A stretch of 64,000 nucleotides of DNA from Calorimonas adulescens (lineage in GTDB: Bacteria; Bacillota; Thermoanaerobacteria; Thermoanaerobacterales; UBA4877), in contig NZ_VTPS01000006.1 in the NCBI RefSeq assembly GCF_008274215.1, positions 1 to 64,000 of the forward strand, read 5' to 3'. The notes beneath the pieces are model-generated. The model was given only the letters and a program-made list of their open reading frames with translations. It was not told where the DNA came from and did no database searches. Shown here piece after piece: positions 37,102-46,214 of the stretch (its first letter is position 1; each line of letters starts with the position of its first letter). Both the position numbers and the translations under genes were made by a program.

Positions 37102-38025
37102 ATGGATAATCGAAAATATAATAGAAGCGGAACCCGAACAAGTTCTTTCGGAACACCAGGAAGAATTAATCATGATTCGTCAGAATTTTACAACAGCAAC
37201 TTATATAGTGAATTAAAACTCCCTGACAAAGTTAAATATATAGAAAATACTATTCCAACAGACAAAGTAAATAAGATATACTGTAAATCAAGTGAAATAA
37301 TGGATGATATTCCCGACAGCAGTGTGCATTTAATGGTTACATCGCCACCATATAATGTAAAAAAAGAATATGATGAAGATTTATTACTAAAAGAATACAG
37401 AGAATTATTAAAGAAAGTTTTTAAGGAAACTTATAAAAAATTAGTCACCGGCGGAAGAGCATGCATTAACATTGCAAACTTAGGCAGGAAACCCTATATC
37501 CCATTACACTCTTTTATAATTGAAGATATGATTGACATTGGCTTTTTTATGAGAGGCGAAATAATATGGAATAAGGCATCAAGTGCAAGCCCTTCAACAG
37601 CGTGGGGGAGCTGGCTTTCTGCAGCAAATCCTGTTTTGAGAGATATTCACGAATATATCTTAGTTTTTTCAAAAGAATCTTTTTCAAGAAAAAGTAGTGG
37701 TAAAGAAAGCACAATAAGCAAAGAAGATTTTTTAGAGTGGACCAAAAGTGTATGGACTTTTCCTGCAGTGTCTGCCAAAAGTATTGGACATCCGGCTCCA
37801 TTTCCTGAAGAATTGCCACATAGATTAATACAACTCTATACATTTAAAGGTGATGTTGTCTTAGACCCATTTTGTGGTAGCGGTACTACATGTCTGGCTG
37901 CTTTAAGAGATGGGAGAAAGTACATAGGATATGAGATAGTCCCAGAGTATGTTGAACTGGCCAATAAAAGGATTAATGCATACTATAAACAAATTTCTTT
38001 TGAAAATAGTCAGCATACTTTATAA
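37102..38025 (+). CDS. Beta-class DNA methyltransferase (N4-cytosine/N6-adenine)
   Basis: SAM-dependent methyltransferase, 307 residues, type II style. RTSSFGTPGRINHDSSEFY near residue 12 is the usual start of this subgroup; catalytic VTSPPYNVKKEYDED sits at about 78-92; WTFPAVSAKSIGHPAPFP and motif I VVLDPFCGSGTT (about 252-263) follow, so motif IV precedes motif I (beta class). SPPY is commoner in N4-cytosine enzymes. Start ATG 37102 follows AAGGAAG. No endonuclease remains next to it; an ISLre2 remnant lies where one might have been. It ends just before the chromosomal aroH. Confidence 0.87.
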   Translation: MDNRKYNRSGTRTSSFGTPGRINHDSSEFYNSNLYSELKLPDKVKYIENTIPTDKVNKIYCKSSEIMDDIPDSSVHLMVTSPPYNVKKEYDEDLLLKEYRELLKKVFKETYKKLVTGGRACINIANLGRKPYIPLHSFIIEDMIDIGFFMRGEIIWNKASSASPSTAWGSWLSAANPVLRDIHEYILVFSKESFSRKSSGKESTISKEDFLEWTKSVWTFPAVSAKSIGHPAPFPEELPHRLIQLYTFKGDVVLDPFCGSGTTCLAALRDGRKYIGYEIVPEYVELANKRINAYYKQISFENSQHTL

Positions 38026-38060
38026 TAGTTTGCTGAATGAGGTTAATGGGAGATGAGCGT

Positions 38061-38420
38061 ATGGTCAGAGGTATCCGCGGTGCGACTACCTGTGAGAATA
38101 CAGCCGCTTCCATAGAGGAGGCTGTAATGGAGCTCACATCAGCCATGATGGAAGAAAACGATGTTGCCCCGGAAGATGTTGCGTGCATAATATACTCGGT
38201 AACTTCAGACATTGATGCTGTCTTTCCTGCTTCCTGCGCCAGGAAACTTGGCCTTAATAATGTGGCCCTCTTAGATGTGCAGGAGATGGCAAAGCCCGGT
38301 GACCTACACCACTGCATAAGGGCGCTTATGCTGGTTAATACTGATAAAAGGCAGGATGAGATGAGATTTGTATATCTGAGAGAGGCTGAAGCTTTAAGGC
38401 CGGATAAGGTGGGGAAGTGA
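38061..38420 (+). CDS. aroH: Monofunctional chorismate mutase (AroH family)
   Basis: Cytoplasmic enzyme converting chorismate to prephenate for Phe/Tyr synthesis. 119 residues from ATG 38061 (GGGAGATG upstream), starting MVRGIRGATTCENTAASIEE as in Bacillus subtilis AroH, where Arg7 binds substrate. CIIYSVTSDIDAVFPA contributes further active-site residues. No other aromatic-pathway gene is nearby. It marks the return from accessory to core chromosome. Confidence 0.92.
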   Translation: MVRGIRGATTCENTAASIEEAVMELTSAMMEENDVAPEDVACIIYSVTSDIDAVFPASCARKLGLNNVALLDVQEMAKPGDLHHCIRALMLVNTDKRQDEMRFVYLREAEALRPDKVGK

Positions 38421-38424
38421 TAGA

Positions 38425-39543
38425 ATGGATTCCTTTGAAAAACTGAAGATACTTGGCCAGGCCTCCAAGTACGACATGTGCGGCTGCGGTAGGCCAAATG
38501 AGGACGACTACATAAAGAATGGTATATACAGGGTGCATACGCCAGATGGCATATGCTCCATATTTAAGGTGCTGCTTACAAATAAATGTCATAGAGACTG
38601 TGCCTACTGTGTAAACCGGTTTGAAAATAACACGGAGAGGACATCCTTTACCCCGGAGGAACTGGCAAAGGTGTTTATGGAGGTGAGGAGAAGGCACTCC
38701 ATTCAAGGCCTGTTTTTAAGCTCTGCTATTGATAAAAATCCTGACAGCGACATGTCCTCACTTATAGATACTGCAAAGATATTGAGGACAAGATATAACT
38801 TCAAAGGCTATATACACATGAAGGTCATGCCGGGCGCTTCCCGAGCTGCCATAGAGGAGGCTTCAAAGGTGGCAAATCGTCTCTCCCTGAATATAGAGGT
38901 GCCATCGGAAAGATATATGGAAAGACTGACAAGGGCCAAGAGGTTTGGGGAGATATTAAACGGCATGAGTGAGATTAAAAGGCTTAAAGATAAGGGAATT
39001 CGTGTATCGCAGACTACCCAGTTCATTGTGGGGGCCGCAGGAGAGAGCGACAGGGAGATAGTAGACGAGGCATACAGACTAAAGAGGGAATTCAACCTTG
39101 CCAGGGTATATTTTAGTGCATTTCGCCCTGTAGAGGGCACGCCTATGGAAGGGAAAGAGCCTACCCCACTTATGAGAGAGTACAGATTGTACCAGGTGGA
39201 TTTCCTCTTCAGCCAGTATGGGTTTAAGCCAGAAGACCTGAGCTATGAGAAAGACGGAAACCTGCCCATGGATAAAGACCCGAAGTATGTCTTTGCTTTA
39301 AATCATCCTGAGATCTATCCTGTGGAGATAAACACGGCAGACTATAATCTGCTTTTGTTGGTGCCGGGGATTGGACCTGTATCAGCGAAGAGGATATTAG
39401 AACGCAGGGTAAAAGATCCATATCATAGCATAGATGAACTTAAAGGTACCGGGACAGTTTTAAAAAGGGCCAGGCCGTTTATAACTATAAATGGCAAAAG
39501 TTTCACAGAAGAGAATAAACCCAAACAATTGTCCTTTATATAG
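38425..39543 (+). CDS. Radical SAM protein with C-terminal helix-hairpin-helix (putative DNA modification/repair family)
   Basis: Radical SAM enzyme of 372 residues. The cluster motif CHRDCAYC (CX3CX2C) lies at about 55-62 after an N-terminal Cys-rich segment (YDMCGCGR). A HhH DNA-binding motif INTADYNLLLLVPGIGPVSA lies at about 305-324. This is the TIGR03916 type, usually encoded beside a TIGR03915 partner carrying a UDG domain; here no partner is present and the neighbour is aroH, 4 nt upstream. ATG 38425. A reaction is not known for the family. Confidence 0.85.
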   Translation: MDSFEKLKILGQASKYDMCGCGRPNEDDYIKNGIYRVHTPDGICSIFKVLLTNKCHRDCAYCVNRFENNTERTSFTPEELAKVFMEVRRRHSIQGLFLSSAIDKNPDSDMSSLIDTAKILRTRYNFKGYIHMKVMPGASRAAIEEASKVANRLSLNIEVPSERYMERLTRAKRFGEILNGMSEIKRLKDKGIRVSQTTQFIVGAAGESDREIVDEAYRLKREFNLARVYFSAFRPVEGTPMEGKEPTPLMREYRLYQVDFLFSQYGFKPEDLSYEKDGNLPMDKDPKYVFALNHPEIYPVEINTADYNLLLLVPGIGPVSAKRILERRVKDPYHSIDELKGTGTVLKRARPFITINGKSFTEENKPKQLSFI

Positions 39544-39868
39544 GCGCCGTCTTCAGAGAGCCTTCAGTTGTATCTTATTAGATATAGTTAAACCAAGTAA
39601 CTGCATCTGTAAAATATAAATATCTTTACCACATCCCACACATCTTTCGCAAAATAGCCGCAATAATAACCACTAAATTTCTACATTTTTACTGAAGACC
39701 TTGGGAAATATGACCATATTGACGTCGCTCCCGCAGCGGACTTATAATTAAAGAAGCATAAAAGGTCTAAGTTATATATTTATTCAGATTTATTATTCTT
39801 TTGCGTGAATTTATGATATACCTGAGACTTTACACTGGAACAACAATATTGGGAATGGGGGAAATAAA
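39544..39868. other. Intergenic stretch with chemoreceptor promoter
   Basis: No open frame of note. A clear promoter lies at 39719-39748; about 120 nt of leader follow it, without a recognised riboswitch. A short CG-rich inverted repeat (GTCGCT/AGCGGAC, 39724-39740) fills the promoter spacer and may be an operator. Confidence 0.5.
39719..39748 (+). promoter_or_regulatory. Promoter of the chemoreceptor gene
   Basis: TTGACG (39719-39724), 18 nt, TATAAT (39743-39748): a sigma-A-type promoter, not the flagellar sigma-D type often found before chemoreceptors. Confidence 0.7.
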
Positions 39869-41827
39869 GTGACGCTTAAAAAATTATTTATAATAGGCCT
39901 TTGCAGTGTAATATTGTGGCAGGTAATTTTGTTTTTTCTTCCTGTCAGCAGGATACTTTTTACTATCCTGTCTACAATAGGAAACTCATTGATCTTCTAT
40001 CTACTAATAAGAAATTATTTCAAGGTCAACTTAAATGGATATGATGGCAGCAATAAGGCAATGGATACATATTCAAGGTCACTACCAGCAGAGGATATAA
40101 CCACTAAATCAAACCAAAACGCTTCAAGAAGGCTTACATCAAGGCTTGATGAAAACGTTTACGAGAGTCTGCTTTCTATCTCTGAGACAATGGGATTTGA
40201 CACACAGCAGCTCGCATGGCTGTCTAAAGACAATATAAAGATGTTTGAACAGATAGCAAAGATTTTCTATGACATAGAAGAATTCAGCCAACAGAATGCA
40301 GCAAGTACTGAGGAGATAACTGCGAACATCAGTGAGCTCGTTACAATATCAGAAAGATTGAAAAATGGGATTTTAAAGATTGAGGGTCAATCATCCGAAT
40401 CCACAAGCATGTTAAAGCAGGATAAAAAGACATTAGACAGTATAGGTGGCCTCTTAATGGACCTCACCCGCGTCATAAAGGATGCCTCGGACAACAATTT
40501 AGAGCTCCAGAATTCTTCCCAAAAGATATATAAGATTGTGGAATATATAGATACCATATCAAAACAGACAAACTTATTAGCGCTGAATGCATCTATTGAG
40601 GCGGCAAGGGTTGGAGAGGCTGGAAAAGGTTTTGCGGTAGTGGCACAGGAGATTAAAAAACTTGCTGATGAGACAAAAAAATCTATTTTTGAGATAGAAG
40701 AAATTACTGATGAAATATCTGAGAAAATAACAAATTCAAATGACGCAATGAAGACATGTATGGAGAAGCTCAAAGACGTCGAATCGGCTGCCTCAGTGTC
40801 TACAGATGTTATCATACAGATAGAAAACGTAGTAGAAAATATTACAAATTCTCTTACGGACCTTACAGAGATGTCTCTTACACAGATGAACGCAGCCACT
40901 GAAATAGAACAGGCTGCTGAGGCTATAGCGAAAGCTGTCGAAGACACCTATAATATAACAATGAATTTAATTAAAAAGGTTGATGTTCAAAGCAGCAAAA
41001 ATGATGAGATGCTGAAGTTTAGTAACAAACTGTGCGATACAGCTTCAACCCTGCAAACTATGATTGCAATGCTGAAGACAGACAAAGAAATTATTTTTGG
41101 GATCAATCCTTTCACATCTCCCGAAAATATAAAGAGGATGTATGTGCCAATACTTGAAAGGGTCTGTATGGGTGTGGGTTACAAGGCCAGGACCATAATA
41201 GTTAAAGATTATGATGCATTAAATGATGGAATAAAGAGGGGCGTTATAGATATTGGATGGTTTTCACCCTTTGCATATGTAAATGCACACGAAAAAAGCG
41301 GCGTAAAACCTATAGTTACGCCTAAGGTAAATGGCAGGTTTGCATATAATGGCTATATAATAGCTAAAAAGTCAAGCGGTATACACTCAATTGCTGATTT
41401 AAAAAATAAGCACTTTGGTTATGTAGATCCTGAGAGTGCATCAGGGTATATATACGCAAGACATATACTTAAAACAAATGGCATTGATCCAGATACGATT
41501 TTCAGCAAAACCTCTTTTATGGGAAGCCATGATAATGTAATTAAAGCTGTCCTTTCGGGTGAAATAGACGCAGGAGCTACATACAATGAAGCTATAGATA
41601 TGGCTGCTGCCAATGGCTTGCCTGTAAATGAACTTGAGATAATTGCACAGACCGAGGATATACCTAAAGACGCCATAGCAGTAAGCCCGAATATGCCTGA
41701 GGATACTGTATTAAAGTTGCAAAAGGCCTTTGTAGGATTTAATGATTTCAGTGGAATTGAAAGTCCGGTACAGGGATTTGTAGAAAGCAATGACAGCACA
41801 TATGATGTAATAAGAGCTATAGCATGA
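39869..41827 (+). CDS. Chemoreceptor with MCP signalling domain fused to a C-terminal PhnD-like binding domain
   Basis: 652 residues from GTG 39869 (GGGGGAAA upstream). Two membrane helices lie close together at the N-terminus (about 4-48) with almost no external loop. A cytoplasmic MCP module carries the hairpin tip [20 protein letters not shown] (about 233-252). From about residue 408 to the end is a phosphate/phosphonate-type binding protein ([57 protein letters not shown]). That places a PhnD-like sensor in the cytoplasm behind the signalling tip, the reverse of normal receptors. The ligand is unknown. No che genes are in the window. Confidence 0.87.
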   Translation: MTLKKLFIIGLCSVILWQVILFFLPVSRILFTILSTIGNSLIFYLLIRNYFKVNLNGYDGSNKAMDTYSRSLPAEDITTKSNQNASRRLTSRLDENVYESLLSISETMGFDTQQLAWLSKDNIKMFEQIAKIFYDIEEFSQQNAASTEEITANISELVTISERLKNGILKIEGQSSESTSMLKQDKKTLDSIGGLLMDLTRVIKDASDNNLELQNSSQKIYKIVEYIDTISKQTNLLALNASIEAARVGEAGKGFAVVAQEIKKLADETKKSIFEIEEITDEISEKITNSNDAMKTCMEKLKDVESAASVSTDVIIQIENVVENITNSLTDLTEMSLTQMNAATEIEQAAEAIAKAVEDTYNITMNLIKKVDVQSSKNDEMLKFSNKLCDTASTLQTMIAMLKTDKEIIFGINPFTSPENIKRMYVPILERVCMGVGYKARTIIVKDYDALNDGIKRGVIDIGWFSPFAYVNAHEKSGVKPIVTPKVNGRFAYNGYIIAKKSSGIHSIADLKNKHFGYVDPESASGYIYARHILKTNGIDPDTIFSKTSFMGSHDNVIKAVLSGEIDAGATYNEAIDMAAANGLPVNELEIIAQTEDIPKDAIAVSPNMPEDTVLKLQKAFVGFNDFSGIESPVQGFVESNDSTYDVIRAIA

Positions 41828-41900
41828 GGGTGGCTTGCACTGTGGTTACACTACCGATTGCGTTCCCTGCTTGTAGCAGTGGTTATAGATATGGTAATGA

Positions 41901-41941
41901 TGTAAAGTACTTTTTGCACTGGCAACCAGCTATGGTATAAT
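41901..41941 (+). promoter_or_regulatory. Promoter with TGTAAAGTACTTT element (copy 1)
   Basis: TGTAAAGTACTTT (41901-41913) overlaps a promoter: TTTGCA (41913-41918), 17 nt, extended -10 TGGTATAAT (ends 41941). The 13-mer recurs at 47219-47231 before the M14 peptidase gene. Its core AAAGTACTTT is a palindrome and a candidate operator of the cluster. Confidence 0.6.
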
Positions 41942-41943
41942 AA

Positions 41944-42159
41944 TTACCCGGCATACCCTATTTCAAGAACAATCCGGGAGTAACTTCCAATCTAGTGGTA
42001 ATAAAGGTACAGCCCGAGGTAAGCCCATGGGGCGAGATTGTCTGTGAGCTTGGTGAGGCTGAGGACATCAAGACTGTGGATATAGACATAGGTCTGGTGG
42101 ATAAGGTGAGAAGGGATATAACTGTCTTTAAGGACAGAAGGCCTGCTGTGTACTTATAA
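41944..42159 (+). pseudogene. C-terminal remnant of a carbon-nitrogen hydrolase (nitrilase/omega-amidase family)
   Basis: About 70 codons in frame ending VSPWGEIVCELGEAED, VDIDIGLVDKVRRDI and KDRRPAVYL, which matches the tail of omega-amidase-type enzymes. The catalytic Glu-Lys-Cys portion is missing. A good promoter still stands just upstream, so an intact gene once headed this cluster. Confidence 0.7.
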
Positions 42160-42194
42160 AACTGATGTGCCGATGTTTTTATGATGTTTATACT

Positions 42195-42240
42195 GGCTGA
42201 CGACGCAATGGCATTTTACTTGTGTCGGTCGGCCTTTTTT
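42195..42240 (+). terminator. Intrinsic terminator after the amidase remnant
   Basis: GGCTGACGAC (42195-42204) pairs with GTCGGTCGGCC (42224-42234), with one bulge and one G-T pair, followed by TTTTTT. Confidence 0.75.
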
Positions 42241-42341
42241 GTAAACTATTTATCATTTTTTATGATTAATACTTTATAGAAGCAAAATTATTTATTGTTT
42301 ATAATATCAGCAATTTATAATTAGGAAGGGAGTGTGTATAA

Positions 42342-43046
42342 ATGATTAAACTCATCGGCATCTTAATCATCATAGTTGGTTTTATATTCAGGGTAGATAC
42401 ACTGCTTACAGTGCTGGTTGCAGGTATTCTAACGGGACTCATATCTGGAATGGATATAATGTCTATACTGGATACAATGGGAAAAGCTTTTGTGGACAAC
42501 AGGTCGATGTCTCTCTTTGTGTTGACTTTACCAGCAATAGGCCTGGCCGAAAAGCACGGCCTGAAGGAACAAGCTGCAAGGCTTATTGGCTCCATCAGGG
42601 CGGCTACGGCAGGGCGAGTAATGTCTATATATCTTGTTTTAAGGACAATAATTGCAGGATTGGGACTGAGACTGGGCGGACACCCGCAGTTTATTCGTCC
42701 TTTAATAGCACCGATGGCTGAAGGGGCTATTAAAGCTAAGTACGGTGTAGATGAGCTGCCTGAGGACTTATATGAAGATGTGATGGGTCTTGCGGCGTCT
42801 TCAGAGAACTACGGTAATTTCTATGGACAGAATATATTTATTGCAGCCAGTGGGCTTTTGCTTATCCAGGGTGTTTTTAAAGAGGCAGGCATTTCTGTTG
42901 ACCTTATGGTCATGTCCAGATATGCGATACCGGTAGGCATAATGGCTGTAATATATGGTGTTATCCAGTATTATTTCTTTGACAAGAAAATAGAAAAGAG
43001 GATGGAAGGGGTGAAGGGAAATGCTGCAAAACCTTCTAAATCTTGA
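42342..43046 (+). CDS. DUF969 membrane permease subunit
   Basis: Integral membrane protein, 234 residues, about six helices, with the DUF969 core IGLAEKHGLKEQAARLI, LRLGGHPQFIRPLIAPMAEG and SSENYGNFYGQNIFIA. ATG 42342 follows AGGAAGG. It overlaps the DUF979 gene by 26 nt. DUF969/DUF979 pairs usually lie beside pcp and 5-oxoprolinase genes, as here, so uptake of pyroglutamate or related compounds is likely, by inference. Confidence 0.88.
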   Translation: MIKLIGILIIIVGFIFRVDTLLTVLVAGILTGLISGMDIMSILDTMGKAFVDNRSMSLFVLTLPAIGLAEKHGLKEQAARLIGSIRAATAGRVMSIYLVLRTIIAGLGLRLGGHPQFIRPLIAPMAEGAIKAKYGVDELPEDLYEDVMGLAASSENYGNFYGQNIFIAASGLLLIQGVFKEAGISVDLMVMSRYAIPVGIMAVIYGVIQYYFFDKKIEKRMEGVKGNAAKPSKS

Positions 43047-43947
43047 TTATATGTACTTTTTAACGGGGCTGCTGCTGATAGTCATATCCATATATACCTG
43101 CATGGACAAAAATAACCCGGCAAGATATACCACAGCTCTCTTTTGGACACTTTTTGGGCTCACATTTATGGCACCCATAGTTCACCTGCCCAATTTTATC
43201 GTTGGTATTTTCCTGATTGTAATGGCTGTTCTCTCTGGCGGAAAGATGGTCAGGCTTGGTTCTTATAAAGAGCCTACTCCTCATGAGAGAGAAAAAGAAG
43301 CGGAGAGAAGAGGAAATTCTCTCTTTATGCCGATATTAATCATCCCGATTGTAACCTTTGTGGTTGCTCAGTTTACAAAACTGGGGGCACTGGTAGGCCT
43401 GGCCTTAGCCTCAATAGCTGCCATTATTGTGGCTATGATTATGCTTCGAGAAGGCTTTTCCGGCACCATGGAGGAGTCAAGAAGGCTGGTAGACTCTATA
43501 AGTACAGCTGCAACACTTCCACAGCTGCTGGCTGCTCTGGGCGCTGTATTTAATGCTGCAGGCGTAGGCACAGTGGTGGCAGGACTCATCTCATCTGTTA
43601 TCCCTGTAAACATTCCACTTGCCACGTTAATTGCGTATTTCCTTGGCATGTCTATTTTTACCATAATTATGGGCAACGCCTTTGCTGCCTTTGCCGTAAT
43701 AACTACTGGTATAGGGATACCACTGGTGGTGCAGATGCACAGTGCTGACCCGGCCATACTGGGTGTCCTGGGTATGCTGGCGGGGTATTGCGGCACTCTG
43801 GTTACACCCATGGCGGCCAATTTTAACATTGTCCCGGTTGCCCTTTTAAATATGAAGGATACGTTTGGTGTTATTAAAAAACAGATTCCTGTAGCAGTTT
43901 TGATGTGGATTAGCATACTCATATTTGGATACATTGTGCTGTTTTAA
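43021..43947 (+). CDS. DUF979 membrane permease subunit
   Basis: Integral membrane protein, 308 residues, about nine helices, DUF979 family (MAPIVHLPNFIVGIFLI, NIPLATLIAYFLGMSIFTII, GMLAGYCGTLVTPMAANFN). Start ATG 43021 overlaps the DUF969 gene, so the two are translationally coupled and presumably form one transporter. A GGCCTGGCC repeat lies in its GLALA codons. Confidence 0.88.
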   Translation: MLQNLLNLDYMYFLTGLLLIVISIYTCMDKNNPARYTTALFWTLFGLTFMAPIVHLPNFIVGIFLIVMAVLSGGKMVRLGSYKEPTPHEREKEAERRGNSLFMPILIIPIVTFVVAQFTKLGALVGLALASIAAIIVAMIMLREGFSGTMEESRRLVDSISTAATLPQLLAALGAVFNAAGVGTVVAGLISSVIPVNIPLATLIAYFLGMSIFTIIMGNAFAAFAVITTGIGIPLVVQMHSADPAILGVLGMLAGYCGTLVTPMAANFNIVPVALLNMKDTFGVIKKQIPVAVLMWISILIFGYIVLF

Positions 43948-43968
43948 AGTTTAAGGGGGATTATTTAT

Positions 43969-44592
43969 ATGTCTAAGATTTTATTGACAGGTTTTGAGCC
44001 GTTTGGGGGAGAGAAGGTAAACCCATCAGAGCTGGCTGTGAAAGAGCTTGCAGGTAAAACAATCAGTGGACTGGAGGTGGTTACAGGGGTTATACCTGTT
44101 GTGACAAAAAAGTGCATTGACGAAACAGTAAAACTCATTGAGGAGTACTCTCCGGTGGCTGTCATAAATGTCGGCCAGGCCGGAGGCAGGATGGAAATAA
44201 GCGTAGAGAAGGTTGCCATAAATGTCAAAGACTACAGGATACCTGACAATGAGGGCAATCAGCTAAGGTATGCGCCTGTTGTAGAAGACGGGCCGGCGGC
44301 ATATTTTGCTACAATTCCTGTAGAAAAAATTGTTGACAATATGGTGGAAAACGTAGTGCCGTCGTCTGTATCATATACGGCGGGTACATACTGCTGCAAC
44401 GAGGTCTTCTATGGCGTATCCAGCTATATCCATACCAATAACCTCAAGATATTGAATGGATTTATCCACATCCCCTTTATACTGGAACAGGCTGCAGGGG
44501 CAAAGCCTCCAAGGCCGAGCATGTCTTTAGACACTATAGTAAAGGGGCTTGAGATAGCTATAGATACAGTTGCTGAATACATCAGACAATAA
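43969..44592 (+). CDS. pcp: Pyroglutamyl-peptidase I
   Basis: Cytoplasmic cysteine peptidase (C15) that removes N-terminal pyroglutamate, 207 residues. It has the N-terminal LLTGFEPFGGEKVNPS, catalytic Cys in YTAGTYCCNEVFY (about 144) and His in NGFIHIPF (about 168), with Glu near 80. ATG 43969 follows AAGGGGG. It supplies 5-oxoproline for the PxpABC enzyme encoded next. Confidence 0.95.
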   Translation: MSKILLTGFEPFGGEKVNPSELAVKELAGKTISGLEVVTGVIPVVTKKCIDETVKLIEEYSPVAVINVGQAGGRMEISVEKVAINVKDYRIPDNEGNQLRYAPVVEDGPAAYFATIPVEKIVDNMVENVVPSSVSYTAGTYCCNEVFYGVSSYIHTNNLKILNGFIHIPFILEQAAGAKPPRPSMSLDTIVKGLEIAIDTVAEYIRQ

Positions 44593-44663
44593 GGTTACGA
44601 TCCCGGTGGGGGTATACTGTATCGGTATGTCCTCCCCATACCATATATTTATACTGACGGTGG

Positions 44664-45446
44664 GTGGTTACTGTGACGTTTTCTGTAGATCTAAACAGCG
44701 ATGTTGGTGAGAGCTTTGGGGTATATAGGATAGGCATGGACCGTGAGGTATTAAATTATGTCACATCTGCCAACATTGCCTGTGGGTACCATGCAGGTGA
44801 TCCGCTGGTAATGGAAAAGACTGTAGAAATGGCTGTAAAAAATATGGTAGCCATAGGTGCCCATCCCGGTTATCCTGATATCATGGGCTTTGGCAGGAGA
44901 GAATTGAATGTAACACCGGAGGAGGTAAAGGCCTACGTCAAGTATCAGATAGGGGCACTCTATGCCTTTGCTGTTTCTAAAGGTGTAAAGCTGCAGCATG
45001 TGAAGGCCCATGGTGCTATGTACAACATGGCAGTCACTGACTATGGCCTGGCCAAAGCAATAGCAGAGGCAATATCGGAGGTAGATAAAGACCTCATAAT
45101 TCTTGCCATGGCAGGCAGCCAGATGATAGAAGCCGCAAGAGATGCTGGCATTAAGGCCGCAAGTGAGTTTTTTGCCGACAGGGCATACAATGATGACGGC
45201 ACTCTTGTATCAAGAGGCATACCGGGCTCAACCATAGAGGATGAAGAGCTGGCATTAGAGAGGGTCATAGAAGCGGTAGAAGAGGGCAGGGTAGAGACCA
45301 TAACCGGAAGGAGTATAAGCCTTAAGGTTGATTCCATATGTGTCCATGGGGATAACCCAAAGGCTCTGAGATTGGTAAAAAAAATCCGGGAAGGGCTGGA
45401 GAAAAATGGCATTAATGTTGTGCCGCTCTCCCGATTGCATCTATAA
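44664..45446 (+). CDS. pxpA: 5-oxoprolinase subunit A (LamB/YcsF family)
   Basis: Subunit of ATP-dependent 5-oxoprolinase, which opens pyroglutamate to glutamate. About 257-260 residues with VDLNSDVGESFG, SANIACGYHAGDP, VAIGAHPGYPD and LQHVKAHGAMYNMA. The start is GTG 44664 or, as likely, GTG 44673 (MTFSVDLN). It is the first of pxpABC, 72 nt after pcp. Confidence 0.93.
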   Translation: MVTVTFSVDLNSDVGESFGVYRIGMDREVLNYVTSANIACGYHAGDPLVMEKTVEMAVKNMVAIGAHPGYPDIMGFGRRELNVTPEEVKAYVKYQIGALYAFAVSKGVKLQHVKAHGAMYNMAVTDYGLAKAIAEAISEVDKDLIILAMAGSQMIEAARDAGIKAASEFFADRAYNDDGTLVSRGIPGSTIEDEELALERVIEAVEEGRVETITGRSISLKVDSICVHGDNPKALRLVKKIREGLEKNGINVVPLSRLHL

Positions 45447-45479
45447 AAAGGGAAACATGTTGTTCATAGGGGGGAGAGC

Positions 45480-46214
45480 ATGTATAATGAACCCAGGTTT
45501 ATGCCTGTAGGAGACCAGGCTCTGCTTATGGAACTGGGCGACGATATAGAGGAAGGATGTAATGCCTGTATAAAAGGCATGATAGAGCTCATTGAGGAAG
45601 TGGGAGTTAAAGGCATTATCGAGACAATACCCAGCTACAGGTCTATACTTATATATTACGACCCTTTCGTGACAGACTTCAATGAGACAGTAGACAGGCT
45701 TAAAAAGATATATGGCAGACTTGATATAAAAAGTGTAGAAAAAGGGGACACAGTTATAATACCTGTGCTCTATGGCGGCGAGGTGGGGCCCGACCTGCAA
45801 TTTGTAGCCAGGTACACGGGTCTGACTGAAGAAGAGGTCATAGATATACACACATCCATGGATTATCTTATATATATGCTTGGATTTGCGCCTGGCTTTC
45901 CTTATCTTGGAGGGATAGATGAACGGATACAGGTGCCGAGACTTGAGACGCCACGGGAGTGGATTCCAGCAGGCTCGGTAGGCATAGCAGGCAGACAGAC
46001 CGGCATATATACAGTAGATAGCCCTGGTGGCTGGAGGGTTATAGGCCTTACACCGGTTAAGCTGTATGACCCACATAGGGATATACCAGTGATCCTCAGG
46101 ATAGGTGACTACATAAGGTTCAGGCCGGTAACAGTGGAGGAGTTTGACGAGATAAAGAAGGGTGTGGAAAGTGGCACCTATTATCCTGAGGTATTAAGAG
46201 GTGGGGCAGGATGA
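45480..46214 (+). CDS. pxpB: 5-oxoprolinase subunit B (KipI family)
   Basis: 244 residues, cytoplasmic, with the family's FMPVGDQALLMELGD start, YRSILIYYDP, YMLGFAPGFPYLGGID and GSVGIAGRQTGIYTVDSPGGW (split here at residue blocks near 165-185). ATG 45480 follows GGGGGGAG. It overlaps pxpC by 4 nt, as expected for two subunits made together. Confidence 0.93.
   Translation: MYNEPRFMPVGDQALLMELGDDIEEGCNACIKGMIELIEEVGVKGIIETIPSYRSILIYYDPFVTDFNETVDRLKKIYGRLDIKSVEKGDTVIIPVLYGGEVGPDLQFVARYTGLTEEEVIDIHTSMDYLIYMLGFAPGFPYLGGIDERIQVPRLETPREWIPAGSVGIAGRQTGIYTVDSPGGWRVIGLTPVKLYDPHRDIPVILRIGDYIRFRPVTVEEFDEIKKGVESGTYYPEVLRGGAG

Noticed and set aside
39754-39868. Cyclic di-GMP riboswitch before the chemoreceptor
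   Set aside because: The leader lacks the conserved riboswitch core and forms no convincing multi-stem fold.
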